A stretch of DNA of 64,000 bases from Litorimonas sp947503715 (lineage in GTDB: Bacteria; Pseudomonadota; Alphaproteobacteria; Caulobacterales; Maricaulaceae): assembly GCF_050271975.1 (NCBI RefSeq), contig NZ_CP189850.1, forward strand, positions 1,178,001 to 1,242,000, read 5' to 3'. Position numbers and translations under genes: made by a program. Each line of letters starts with the position of its first letter. Position 1 is the stretch's first letter. The notes under the pieces were generated by a model, which saw only the letters and a list, made by a program, of their open reading frames with translations, was not told the DNA's origin and ran no database searches. Of the stretch, positions 7,577 to 15,963 are shown one piece after another.

Positions 7577-10375
7577 ATGACTCTTTTCTCCAAATCCTCC
7601 GCTGTCCGCGGTCTTCTCTTATCTTCTGTAGCGGCCTTTGCGCTCGCGGCCTGTGATGGGGGATCAGTCGCATCTCCGGGTGATGTGGGGCCGGTTGTCA
7701 TTAACCCGCCAACGACCGGTGGCGGTGCAACGGCTGCTGATGTCGACTTGGTCCCGAATGATAATTGTCCGACAGGCACAACGCTGGAGACGATCACAAA
7801 TACAACGGGCACAGTCGAGGCCTGTACCATTACGGGCACAGTGACCGAGAACCTCACCCTCACAGCCGAAAACGGCTATGCGCTGGACGGCCCGGTCTTT
7901 GTCGGTGAAGATGGCGGCGCAAATGTGGCCCTGACCATTCCGGCAGGGGTGACGCTTTTTGGTAAGGCAGGCGAAGACTATCTGGTTGTCTCCCGCGGGT
8001 CGCGTTTGAACGCGCTGGGTGAGGCGGATTCGCCCGTCATTATGACATCTATTGAAGACGTACAGGGTACGGTAAATCCTGACACGGATCGGGGTCTCTG
8101 GGGCGGTTTGGTCATTAACGGTTTTGCACCGATCAATGATTGTATTGACGCAACAGCGACGGGTGGCTCTGCAGATTGTGAAAAATCCGGCGAAGGCTCT
8201 TCCGGTCTCTTTGGTGGTGATGATGCCCAGGACAATTCGGGTACATTGCAATTCATGCAGGTCAAATATGCGGGTAACCTCATCAATGATGAGGATGAAT
8301 TGAATGGTATTGCTTTCCAGGGCGTCGGCGCGGGCACGACTTGCGATCATATTCAGGTCCATAATAATGCCGATGACGGCGTCGAGTTCTTCGGCGGCAC
8401 GGTCCAGTGTAACTTCCTCGTCCTAACGGGTATCGGCGACGATAGCCTTGATTGGACGGATGGCTGGCAGGGTGGCGCACAATATGTGTTGGTCCGTCAG
8501 GGTGAAGATGCGGGGGATCGCGGGATTGAGGGCGATAACCGTTCCTCGAACAATGAGCTGACCCCACGCTCCAATCCGACAATCGCCAACTTCACCTTCC
8601 TCGGCGGCGCGTCCGGCGATACGGGCGTCGTCAATCGCGCTGGCACGGACGCCAATATCGTGAATGGTATCATCACGGGCTTCCAGGATGCCGGTATCGA
8701 CATTGATGACGGCTCCATTGCCCGCGCCCAGAACGGCTCTCTGACATATGCGTCACTCTTCCTCGACAATGCGGATAATATCGAGAGCGGCGATAGCAGC
8801 GAAACATTCGACACGGAGAGCTTTGTCGCTAACTCCCCCAATGTCGTTCAGGGCAATAACTCTCTGTCCAACGATTTCTTCCCGGGAAATGCTGAATTAG
8901 GTGTCACGGCAGCAGACCTGTCGACTGAGCCCGGCTTCGAGAATGTCGACTATATCGGCGCTTTCGGTCCGACCGAAACACCGGACAGCAACTGGGCTTC
9001 CGGTTGGACATTTGCGATTACAGAAAGCCCGACGGAATGTCCGGCGGGTACACTTTCCACGGGTGAGAGTGTTGATGGCAAAGACATCTGCGAATTGGCA
9101 GGGACGGTGACATCCAATGTCCGCCTGAATAATAACTTTATCTATCAGCTCGATGGTGCGGTCTTTATCGGTGAAGATGCCGGTGGTGACCCGGCAGCCC
9201 CAATTGCGGGCGCAGCCTCTGCGATCCTGACAATTGATCCGGGCGTGACGATTTTCGGTCGCTCCGGTGAAGATTACCTCGTCATCGCCCGCGGCTCGCA
9301 AATCCGGTCCAACGGCACGGAAACGGCGCCGGTCAACATGACATCCCGCAAGGAAGTCTTTGGCGAAGATGCAGCGGGCAATGCCTTTGACCCGCTAACA
9401 GATCGCGGCGAATGGGGTGGCCTCATCATCAATGGTCGCGCGCCAATCAATGATTGTATCGATGCGACAGCCACAGGCGGGTCCGCCAATTGTGAGAAAT
9501 CCGGTGAAGGTTCTTCCGGTCTGTTCGGCGGGAATGACTCAACGGACAACTCCGGCAACCTTTTCTTTACGCGGGTCTCCTTTGCCGGCAACCTTATCAA
9601 TGACGAGGACGAGTTGAACGGCATCGCATTCCAAGGCATCGGTTCCGGCACACAGGTCGACTTTATTCAGGTTCACAACAATTCGGATGACGGTATCGAG
9701 TTTTTCGGCGGGACGGTCAATGTCAAACACGTCTTCCTGACGGGTAATGGCGATGACAGCATGGATTGGACAGATGGCTGGGTTGGTAACGCCCAATTCG
9801 TCATCGTGGACCAAGCCGATGATGCGGGCGACCGCGCGATTGAAGGTGATAACCGCTCTTCAAACAACACGCTTCTGCCTCGCTCTAATCCGACTGTGTC
9901 CAACTTTACCTTTGTCGGCGGCGATGTCGGCGATAGCGGGATGGTCATTCGCGCAGGCACGGCCGGTGAATTCCTGAATGGTCTCATTACGGGTTTCCAG
10001 GACGCCGGTGTCGATATTGACGATAGCGAAACAGTTGCTCAGGTCACATCCGGCGATATCACATTTGACAGCATGCTGGTCGTGGATAATGCCGAGAACC
10101 TTGAGACGGATGACGACGCAGGGGATGCCGCGACGGTCGCCGCGTTCGATGCCGGTGCAAACAATGTCTCTGCGGGCACATCCAGTGTCGATAATGACCA
10201 ATATGTGCCTGCCGATGGCGACACAACAACACCCGCGACTGACCCGTCTACAATCGACCCCTTCTTTGATGCAGCCGATTATGTCGGGGCCGTCGAAGAT
10301 GCGGATGACACTTGGTATGAAGGTTGGACACTGCAGGTTGATCGCAGCTCGACCGCAACAGTTGCACAACAATAG
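7577..10375 (+). CDS. Two-repeat surface lipoprotein partnered with a TonB-dependent receptor
   Basis: 932 residues. A lipoprotein signal peptide ends in LAAC (Cys26). The rest is two tandem copies of about 430 residues (about 64-483 and 487-920, offset 438). Both carry the block WGG(L)INGxAPINDCIDATAT, GEGSSGLFGG, NDEDELNGIAFQG, DDG(V/I)EFFGGTV, MDWTDGW or LDWTDGW, and GDNRSSNN. I recognise this block from a family of right-handed beta-helix-like secreted proteins often found next to TonB-dependent receptors in Proteobacteria and Bacteroidetes and usually annotated as hypothetical. The many Asp/Asn residues suggest calcium binding. The receptor gene starts 103 bases downstream, so the pair probably forms a lipoprotein-receptor uptake system, and the Pho-box-like site upstream suggests induction by phosphate limitation. 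The substrate is unknown; a phosphate ester is an inference only. Confidence 0.8.
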   Translation: MTLFSKSSAVRGLLLSSVAAFALAACDGGSVASPGDVGPVVINPPTTGGGATAADVDLVPNDNCPTGTTLETITNTTGTVEACTITGTVTENLTLTAENGYALDGPVFVGEDGGANVALTIPAGVTLFGKAGEDYLVVSRGSRLNALGEADSPVIMTSIEDVQGTVNPDTDRGLWGGLVINGFAPINDCIDATATGGSADCEKSGEGSSGLFGGDDAQDNSGTLQFMQVKYAGNLINDEDELNGIAFQGVGAGTTCDHIQVHNNADDGVEFFGGTVQCNFLVLTGIGDDSLDWTDGWQGGAQYVLVRQGEDAGDRGIEGDNRSSNNELTPRSNPTIANFTFLGGASGDTGVVNRAGTDANIVNGIITGFQDAGIDIDDGSIARAQNGSLTYASLFLDNADNIESGDSSETFDTESFVANSPNVVQGNNSLSNDFFPGNAELGVTAADLSTEPGFENVDYIGAFGPTETPDSNWASGWTFAITESPTECPAGTLSTGESVDGKDICELAGTVTSNVRLNNNFIYQLDGAVFIGEDAGGDPAAPIAGAASAILTIDPGVTIFGRSGEDYLVIARGSQIRSNGTETAPVNMTSRKEVFGEDAAGNAFDPLTDRGEWGGLIINGRAPINDCIDATATGGSANCEKSGEGSSGLFGGNDSTDNSGNLFFTRVSFAGNLINDEDELNGIAFQGIGSGTQVDFIQVHNNSDDGIEFFGGTVNVKHVFLTGNGDDSMDWTDGWVGNAQFVIVDQADDAGDRAIEGDNRSSNNTLLPRSNPTVSNFTFVGGDVGDSGMVIRAGTAGEFLNGLITGFQDAGVDIDDSETVAQVTSGDITFDSMLVVDNAENLETDDDAGDAATVAAFDAGANNVSAGTSSVDNDQYVPADGDTTTPATDPSTIDPFFDAADYVGAVEDADDTWYEGWTLQVDRSSTATVAQQ

Positions 10376-10387
10376 ACCTTAATGAAC

Positions 10388-10410
10388 TGCCGTCCCCTCA
10401 AGGGGCGGCA
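10388..10410 (+). other. Stem-loop between the lipoprotein and TonB-receptor genes
   Basis: TGCCG-T-CCCC pairs with GGGG-CGGCA (nine pairs, one bulged T, loop TCAA). There is no T-tract, so it is not a standard terminator. It could stabilise the upstream message or tune receptor expression relative to the lipoprotein. Confidence 0.4.
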
Positions 10411-10478
10411 CAGGGCTGACGGTCACTAACCTCGTCGTCAGTCCGCTTTTTCTTTCAGCGCTCAACCGGACAGTATCC

Positions 10479-13064
10479 ATGACGCACATGACACAAAAAA
10501 AACTCACCCGCCTCCTCATGGGCGCCACCGCACTTTCCACGCTGACAGCCGCGCCTGTATTGGCGCAGGATACCAGCACTGAGGATGTGGTCATCGCGAC
10601 CGCAACGAATATTCCTGATACCAAACGCGTGACATCTGAGATCACAAGCGTGCTCGACACAGGTGCATTCGAGACAACGGGTGCGGGCGATATTGCCTCG
10701 GCCCTGACCCGCGTGACGGGACTTTCCCTCAGCCAAGGCAAATTCGTCGTCGTGCGCGGCCTGAATGAGCGTTACTCCAGCGCGACATTGAACGGTTCGC
10801 CGCTCCCGTCGCCGGAACCGCTGCGCCGTGTTGCGCCGCTGGATCTGTTCCCGACTTCGGTCCTGTCCGGTGTGGTCGTGTCCAAGACTTATTCGCCTGA
10901 ATTTTCCGGAGAATTTGGCGGTGGTGCGATTAATATGACGACCAAATCCTTGCCGAATGAACCCTTCCTCGAAATCTCCGTCTCCGGTTCTTATAATTCT
11001 GAGACCACTTTGGAAGAAGGCCTTACTTATGACGGATCAGGTTCCGACTTTACGGGATTTGATGATGGTTTGCGTGATGCTCCGCCTCTGGATGCGAATG
11101 GCGTTCCGACAGAAAATTTTGAGAGCTTCTCCACGCTTATCATTGATCAACAGGACGAGATTCCATTTAATGGCGGTGTCCGCGTTTCCGGCGGTCAACG
11201 TTGGGATATGGATAGCGGCATGTCCGTCGGACTGCTCGCCACGCTTGGCTATGACAATAGTTGGGAAACGCGCGAGGGCGAAGACAACACGGCCAATATC
11301 GGCTCCGAAGGCCTCGAAATTCTCGACCAAGGTACGCGTCGTTCTACGGAAAACAAAATTTCGCTGAACGGCCTGCTAGGCTTGGGAATCGAGTTCAACC
11401 CAGATCACGACATTCAATTTGTCGGTCTGGCGACACGTCAGTCTTCTGCTGAAGCGCGTATCCTGACCGGTGTTGACCGCGAAGACCGGATTTTCCGTCA
11501 GGATTTCACCGAATGGTTTGAGCGCGAAGTCTATATGGGACAAATCCTCGGTTCTCACTTTATTAGTGGTTTGAACGATGCCGAGATCAATTGGCGTCTC
11601 GCCTATGCGGAAGCGGGCCGTGATGCGCCCTATGAGCGTCGCGTGAACTACGAGGATTTTGAAAACGGCAACGGCTTCCAATTCCAGTTTAACCGTCCCG
11701 GTACAAATAACGATATCCGTTTTTCCGAGCTGGACGACACGACATTCGATGCAGGACTCGACTTCGTCATACCTATTTCTCTCGGTGGGTTGGAAACAGA
11801 CCTGAAATTTGGTGGTGCTTATCTCGATAAGTCCCGTGACAGCGAACAGGCGGATTTCCGCTATTTCGGTTCTCTGCCAGCGGAACTCCGTAATTCGCGA
11901 ATAGACCAGATTTTCTCCGATGAAGTTGTAAACGCAGGCATCCTCGAAATCCGTCGCGGCGGCACAACAGGCTTCCCGGATCAGTCTGAAGCGGCTTTGG
12001 AGGTCATCGGTGCCTATGCGGGTGTTGATGTTGAGGTAAACGAGAAGCTCCGTTTCTCCGCGGGCGCACGGTATGAAGATTCCACGCAGGACACGGCGAT
12101 TGCTCAAGCCACTGTCGAGGGCAGCCGGTTTGAATTTGACGCATTGGCACAGGATTTTTTCCTTCCCGCTGCGACTTTGACTTACACATTTGCGGATAAT
12201 TTGCAGCTGCGCCTCGCAGCGTCCAAAACGATAAACCGCCCGCAATTCCGCGAACTCACACCATCCATTTTCGTCAACACGGAAACGGATGACCGTTTCG
12301 TCGGTAACCCCTTCCTGAAAAATTCGGAAGCCAATAACCTCGACGCGCGCGTCGAATATTATTTCGGGCGCAAGCAATTTGTGACGCTCGGTGGGTTCTA
12401 CAAAGACTTCACCAATCCGATTGAGGAATTTATCTTTAACGGCCTCGGCGAGTCTAATGCGACGAGTTTCCTGAACGCCCCGTCCGCAGAACTTTATGGG
12501 ATGGAAGTTGAGTTCGAAAAAGTGACCGAGCTTTCCGGTCTTGGCGTTGATGCGCTAAACGGGAAAGACTTCATCATTCGTGCGAATTATACATACACGG
12601 ACAGTTCGGTGAGTGCTAACGGCGATGTCTTCATCACCCCGCCCAGTGTTAATCCGGCGCAGGGTGTCGATCCCCTCGTTTTATCGGCTTCGGGTCTTTA
12701 TTCCGATGGTCGGAAATTGCAGGGACAGAGTGATCATCTCGCCAATCTTCAGCTGGGTCTTGAGGATTTCGACGGTGGATGGGAAGCAACTTTCCTATTG
12801 AACTATTCTTCCGAGCGTATCCGTGCGGTTGAAGACCTCTCAAACGGCTTGCCCTCCATTATCGAAGAACTGCCCCTGACGGTCGACTTTGTTTATAACC
12901 ATGATTTCAACATCAAAGGCGGCGAGTACGAACTGGGCTTTAAAGTCCAGAACATCTTTAATGATGGATATGAAGCCAGCCAGACGTTAGGTGACACAAC
13001 TGTCATCACAGACAGTTTTGATCGTGGCACAACCGTTTCTGCGAGTTTGAAGCGGATTTTCTAA
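10479..13064 (+). CDS. TonB-dependent outer-membrane receptor, phosphate-module type
   Basis: 861 residues. A signal peptide ends near residue 29 (APVLA before QDTST). The mature N-terminus carries a likely TonB box (EDVVIATAT), then a plug domain (residues about 45-170, with VVRGLNERYSSATLNGSPLP and a glycine-rich EFSGEFGGGAINMTTK), then a 22-strand-type barrel ending in Phe (ASLKRIF). The protein imports a ligand across the outer membrane using TonB-ExbB-ExbD energy. It sits 103 bases after the two-repeat lipoprotein, with no promoter-like element obvious between them, and is closed by a strong terminator at 13091. A second Met at codon 4 (10488) is an alternative start. The ligand is not known; the upstream Pho-like box argues for a phosphorus-containing compound rather than a siderophore. 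Confidence 0.9.
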   Translation: MTHMTQKKLTRLLMGATALSTLTAAPVLAQDTSTEDVVIATATNIPDTKRVTSEITSVLDTGAFETTGAGDIASALTRVTGLSLSQGKFVVVRGLNERYSSATLNGSPLPSPEPLRRVAPLDLFPTSVLSGVVVSKTYSPEFSGEFGGGAINMTTKSLPNEPFLEISVSGSYNSETTLEEGLTYDGSGSDFTGFDDGLRDAPPLDANGVPTENFESFSTLIIDQQDEIPFNGGVRVSGGQRWDMDSGMSVGLLATLGYDNSWETREGEDNTANIGSEGLEILDQGTRRSTENKISLNGLLGLGIEFNPDHDIQFVGLATRQSSAEARILTGVDREDRIFRQDFTEWFEREVYMGQILGSHFISGLNDAEINWRLAYAEAGRDAPYERRVNYEDFENGNGFQFQFNRPGTNNDIRFSELDDTTFDAGLDFVIPISLGGLETDLKFGGAYLDKSRDSEQADFRYFGSLPAELRNSRIDQIFSDEVVNAGILEIRRGGTTGFPDQSEAALEVIGAYAGVDVEVNEKLRFSAGARYEDSTQDTAIAQATVEGSRFEFDALAQDFFLPAATLTYTFADNLQLRLAASKTINRPQFRELTPSIFVNTETDDRFVGNPFLKNSEANNLDARVEYYFGRKQFVTLGGFYKDFTNPIEEFIFNGLGESNATSFLNAPSAELYGMEVEFEKVTELSGLGVDALNGKDFIIRANYTYTDSSVSANGDVFITPPSVNPAQGVDPLVLSASGLYSDGRKLQGQSDHLANLQLGLEDFDGGWEATFLLNYSSERIRAVEDLSNGLPSIIEELPLTVDFVYNHDFNIKGGEYELGFKVQNIFNDGYEASQTLGDTTVITDSFDRGTTVSASLKRIF

Positions 13065-13090
13065 GCTTTTCTGAAACTCAGTAGCTTTAA

Positions 13091-13118
13091 AGGCGGTGCC
13101 GTGGCATCGCCTTTTTTA
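13091..13118 (+). terminator. Rho-independent terminator after the TonB-receptor gene
   Basis: AGGCGGTGCC (13091-13100) pairs with GGCATCGCCT (13103-13112, one G-T pair), with a very short two-base loop that opens to four if the end pairs melt, followed by TTTTT. Confidence 0.8.
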
Positions 13119-13153
13119 TTGCGTCAGAGGCGTTAAATCTGCACGTTCGGTTT

Positions 13154-14335
13154 ATGACAAAGATAATTATCGTCGGGGCAGGGATTGGGGGCATCACGTC
13201 TGCAATTGCCTGCCATCGTCGCGGCCTAGAGGTTGTATTATTAGAACAAGCTAGCGCCCTCAAAGAGGTAGGCGCCGGTATTCAAATCTCACCGAATGCG
13301 GTGAAAGTTCTAAAGAAATTGAACCTCTTAGATGACGTGGCCACACGGGCCTTTCGCCCCGTTTCAATTGAAGCGCGGATGGGGGAAAGCGGGCGTCCCA
13401 TCTTTGATATCCCCTTGGCGAACCAAAGCGAGACGCGCTGGGGAGCGCCCTATTTTCACATTCACCGCGCGCATTATATTGAAGCGCTGGCCGCTAATCT
13501 TCCACCGGGCGTGTTGAAACTAGGCTCAAAAATTCAGTCTTATGAAACATTGGAGACCGGTATTCGGGTCATTCTAGAGGGTGGTTCTCATATTGAGGGT
13601 GATATCCTCATTGGGGCGGATGGTATCAAATCCATAATCCGAGAGACCATGTTGGGACCTGAGAAAGCGCGATTTACAGGAAATGTCGCGTGGCGGGCTG
13701 TTGTGCCCATGGACCGTCTGGGCCGGAATGCACCGCGGCACACCGCCTGCGCTTGGTTCGGGAAAGGTCGGCATGCGGTGACATATTGCTTAGGCGCGGA
13801 TGCTTCGCTCGCGAATTTTGTGGGCGTCGTTGAACGCACGGATTGGCAAGAGGAAGGTTGGTCTGTCAAAGGCGATAAGGCTGACGCATTAGAGGATTTC
13901 GCAGGCTGGCATCCAACGATTACGTCACTGATAGAGGAGGCGGAGACCCTCAATAAATGGGCTTTGTTTGACCGAGACCCGCTTCCAAAATGGACGGATG
14001 GGCCGGTTGTTTTGCTTGGGGATGCCGCCCATCCCATGCTGCCTTTCCTCGCACAGGGCGCCGCAATGGCCGTGGAAGACGCTTGGGTGCTGGCAGAGGA
14101 ACTCGCAAAAGTGCAGTCTCCCAGAGGCTTGCAAGCTTATCAGGCCAAGCGATTGGCGCGCACGGCAAAAGTCCAAGCCGCGTCCCGCGCAAATATGCAG
14201 ACATTCCACAAACGCACCGTCCCGGAACAACTCGCGACTTACGGCCCCATGTGGTTGGCAGGGCGCATGGTGCCGTCCATTGTCCATCGCCGCATGGATT
14301 GGCTCTATGGTCATGACGTCACGGCTGCAGACTGA
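13154..14335 (+). CDS. FAD-dependent aromatic-ring monooxygenase (salicylate hydroxylase-like)
   Basis: 393 residues, the usual length of group A flavoprotein monooxygenases. The N-terminal Rossmann motif is GAGIGG (8-13). The DG motif is near residues 148-160 (GDILIGADGIKS), and the GD motif near 283-305 (VVLLGDAAHPMLPFLAQGAA), which binds the FAD ribityl phosphate. EVGAGIQISPNAVKVLKKL near the N-terminus is typical of the salicylate 1-hydroxylase / 3-hydroxybenzoate 6-hydroxylase subgroup. The enzyme uses NAD(P)H and O2 to hydroxylate an aromatic or polyketide-like substrate in the cytoplasm. There are no aromatic-degradation genes beside it, so the substrate cannot be named from context. 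It stands alone between a terminator and an ABC export pair starting 51 bases later. Confidence 0.85.
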   Translation: MTKIIIVGAGIGGITSAIACHRRGLEVVLLEQASALKEVGAGIQISPNAVKVLKKLNLLDDVATRAFRPVSIEARMGESGRPIFDIPLANQSETRWGAPYFHIHRAHYIEALAANLPPGVLKLGSKIQSYETLETGIRVILEGGSHIEGDILIGADGIKSIIRETMLGPEKARFTGNVAWRAVVPMDRLGRNAPRHTACAWFGKGRHAVTYCLGADASLANFVGVVERTDWQEEGWSVKGDKADALEDFAGWHPTITSLIEEAETLNKWALFDRDPLPKWTDGPVVLLGDAAHPMLPFLAQGAAMAVEDAWVLAEELAKVQSPRGLQAYQAKRLARTAKVQAASRANMQTFHKRTVPEQLATYGPMWLAGRMVPSIVHRRMDWLYGHDVTAAD

Positions 14336-14386
14336 CATGAATTGGCGGTTGCAGTTACGCTGTCACGGCCTTAATCCGCACGCATA

Positions 14387-15166
14387 ATGATGGATGCATT
14401 CAGGGATATCGGCAGCGCATTGGGACGCACCAATTTATGGGCGCGTCTGGCCGTGACCGATATGCAGCAAACTTATAAACGCTCCATCGTGGGTGTCGCA
14501 TGGATTGCGTTCGCCTTCGCCCTGTTCGTGGCCGTGAAGCTCTTCATCTTCGGATCCTTTGCCCCGGGCGAGCCGGGCGAGTTTGCCATGTGGCTGACGT
14601 TCGGGCTCTGGCTGTTTTTCTTCCTGCAGCAAACGGTCGTGGATGGGTCAAATATATTTGTGCATTCCCGAAACTGGTTGCTGGCAACAGACCTACCGCT
14701 GACGGGGTTTATCCTGCAAAGTATTCTGCGCGGCCTGATTAAATTCGCCTACCAAATTCCCGTTATTCTTTTTGTTGTTGTTCTGTCGCCATGGAAAATC
14801 CCGTTGGAAGGATTATGGGCGATTGTCGGCTTTATCGTGATATTAATTAATACGGTCTGGGTCCAAATTGTCCTCGGCATTATCTGCACGCGATTTCGCG
14901 ATGCGGCGCATTTAGTGCAGGCGATTATGGGCGTAATGTTCTTCCTCACGCCCATCCTCTACTTTCCGTCACAGGTCGGCAAACGCGCAGCCATGCTCGA
15001 TTGGAATCCGCTGACACATTATATCGCCATTGTGCGTGATCCGATTGTTTATGGCACGATGCCGATTAAGGCCTGGATTGTCGTGGGCGTGATGAGTTTG
15101 GTCGGCTGGATACTAGCCATTATCTTGCTGCAAATTTTCCGTAAACGCGTCGTGTTCTGGGTCTGA
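14387..15166 (+). CDS. ABC-2 polysaccharide exporter permease (Wzm/KpsM-like)
   Basis: 259 residues with about six hydrophobic segments (first near 35-55, IAFAFALFVAVKLFIFG). The N-terminus carries an amphipathic stretch with the QTYKRSIVGVAWI motif typical of Wzm/KpsM/RfbA-type permeases (R-x-x-L/V-G-x-x-W). Together with the ATPase four bases downstream it should export a lipid-linked or phospholipid-linked glycan, such as O-antigen or capsule, across the inner membrane. There are no glycosyltransferases next to it, so the glycan is unknown. The start gives only a modest ribosome site, but MMDAFRDIGSALG is a normal N-terminus. Confidence 0.85.
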   Translation: MMDAFRDIGSALGRTNLWARLAVTDMQQTYKRSIVGVAWIAFAFALFVAVKLFIFGSFAPGEPGEFAMWLTFGLWLFFFLQQTVVDGSNIFVHSRNWLLATDLPLTGFILQSILRGLIKFAYQIPVILFVVVLSPWKIPLEGLWAIVGFIVILINTVWVQIVLGIICTRFRDAAHLVQAIMGVMFFLTPILYFPSQVGKRAAMLDWNPLTHYIAIVRDPIVYGTMPIKAWIVVGVMSLVGWILAIILLQIFRKRVVFWV

Positions 15167-15170
15167 TGTC

Positions 15171-15908
15171 ATGAGCCGCAAAACCCTCATTGACGTCAAA
15201 GACCTTTCACTGACCTATCCGCGTGTCGCGGGTGGATTGAAAGGCCTTCTGACGCGCAAAGCCGCGCCGCCAAAGCAAGCGCTCTCCGGTATTAATTTGA
15301 AAATTGTGGAAGGTGAAAGCCTCGCATTGGTTGGGCTGAACGGCTCCGGAAAATCAACGTTGCTGCGTATTCTTGCGGGTATCTATGAACCTGATACAGG
15401 CAGCGTCGAAATTAACGGTCGTACAGCGGCTCTGTTTAATCTCGGTATCGGGATGCGGATTGATATGTCGGGTCGGGCCAACATCCTCCTGATGGGGATG
15501 ATCGCAGGGTTTTCCCGCGCCGAAATGCTTGAGATCATGCCCAAAATTATTGCGTTCAGCGAGTTGGAAGCTGTGATTGACGACCCGATGGTGACCTATT
15601 CGCAGGGCATGGCGATGCGTCTCTCCTTTGCCACGATCACGGCATTGAAGCCCGAAATTCTCCTGCTGGACGAATGGATTGGGGCGGGTGACCGCGTCTT
15701 CCGGCTGAAGGCTGAGAAGCGTCTGAAAGGCATGGTCGAGGGTGCCTCGGGCTTTGTCCTTGCGAGTCATAATACCAAAATCGTTCGCCGCTATTGCAAG
15801 ACGGCGATTTGGCTCAAAGACGGTCATGTCGAGATGCAGGGCAGTGTAGATGACGTGATTGATGCCTTTGACGCGTTCACTGACAAGGAACACGAAAAGC
15901 GCCAATAG
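15171..15908 (+). CDS. ABC transporter ATP-binding protein (Wzt/KpsT-like, short form)
   Basis: 245 residues. Walker A is GLNGSGKST (about 54-62). The signature is the family-specific YSQGMAMRLSF (about 143-153) instead of LSGGQ, and Walker B is ILLLDEWIGAGD (about 163-174). The YSxGMxxRL signature and the NLGIGM stretch mark it as a KpsT/Wzt ATPase of polysaccharide export. It lacks the extra C-terminal carbohydrate-binding domain of long Wzt proteins, so glycan choice probably depends on something other than a terminal modification. It is translated right after the permease (four-base gap) and forms the energising half of that exporter. Confidence 0.9.
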   Translation: MSRKTLIDVKDLSLTYPRVAGGLKGLLTRKAAPPKQALSGINLKIVEGESLALVGLNGSGKSTLLRILAGIYEPDTGSVEINGRTAALFNLGIGMRIDMSGRANILLMGMIAGFSRAEMLEIMPKIIAFSELEAVIDDPMVTYSQGMAMRLSFATITALKPEILLLDEWIGAGDRVFRLKAEKRLKGMVEGASGFVLASHNTKIVRRYCKTAIWLKDGHVEMQGSVDDVIDAFDAFTDKEHEKRQ

Positions 15909-15938
15909 GCGTCTTGCGTCGCCCCACTGAGCGTTTAT

Positions 15939-15955
15939 CCTATTTCCGAAATAGG
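15939..15955 (+). promoter_or_regulatory. frmA: Palindrome overlapping the frmA ribosome-binding site
   Basis: CCTATTTC-C-GAAATAGG is a perfect 8-base inverted repeat around one base. Its last bases form part of the AGGAG ribosome site (15953-15957), eight bases before the frmA ATG. It could be an operator for a formaldehyde-sensing repressor, or in RNA a 7-pair hairpin with loop CCG hiding the ribosome site. Confidence 0.45.
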
Positions 15956-15963
15956 AGCCTCCC

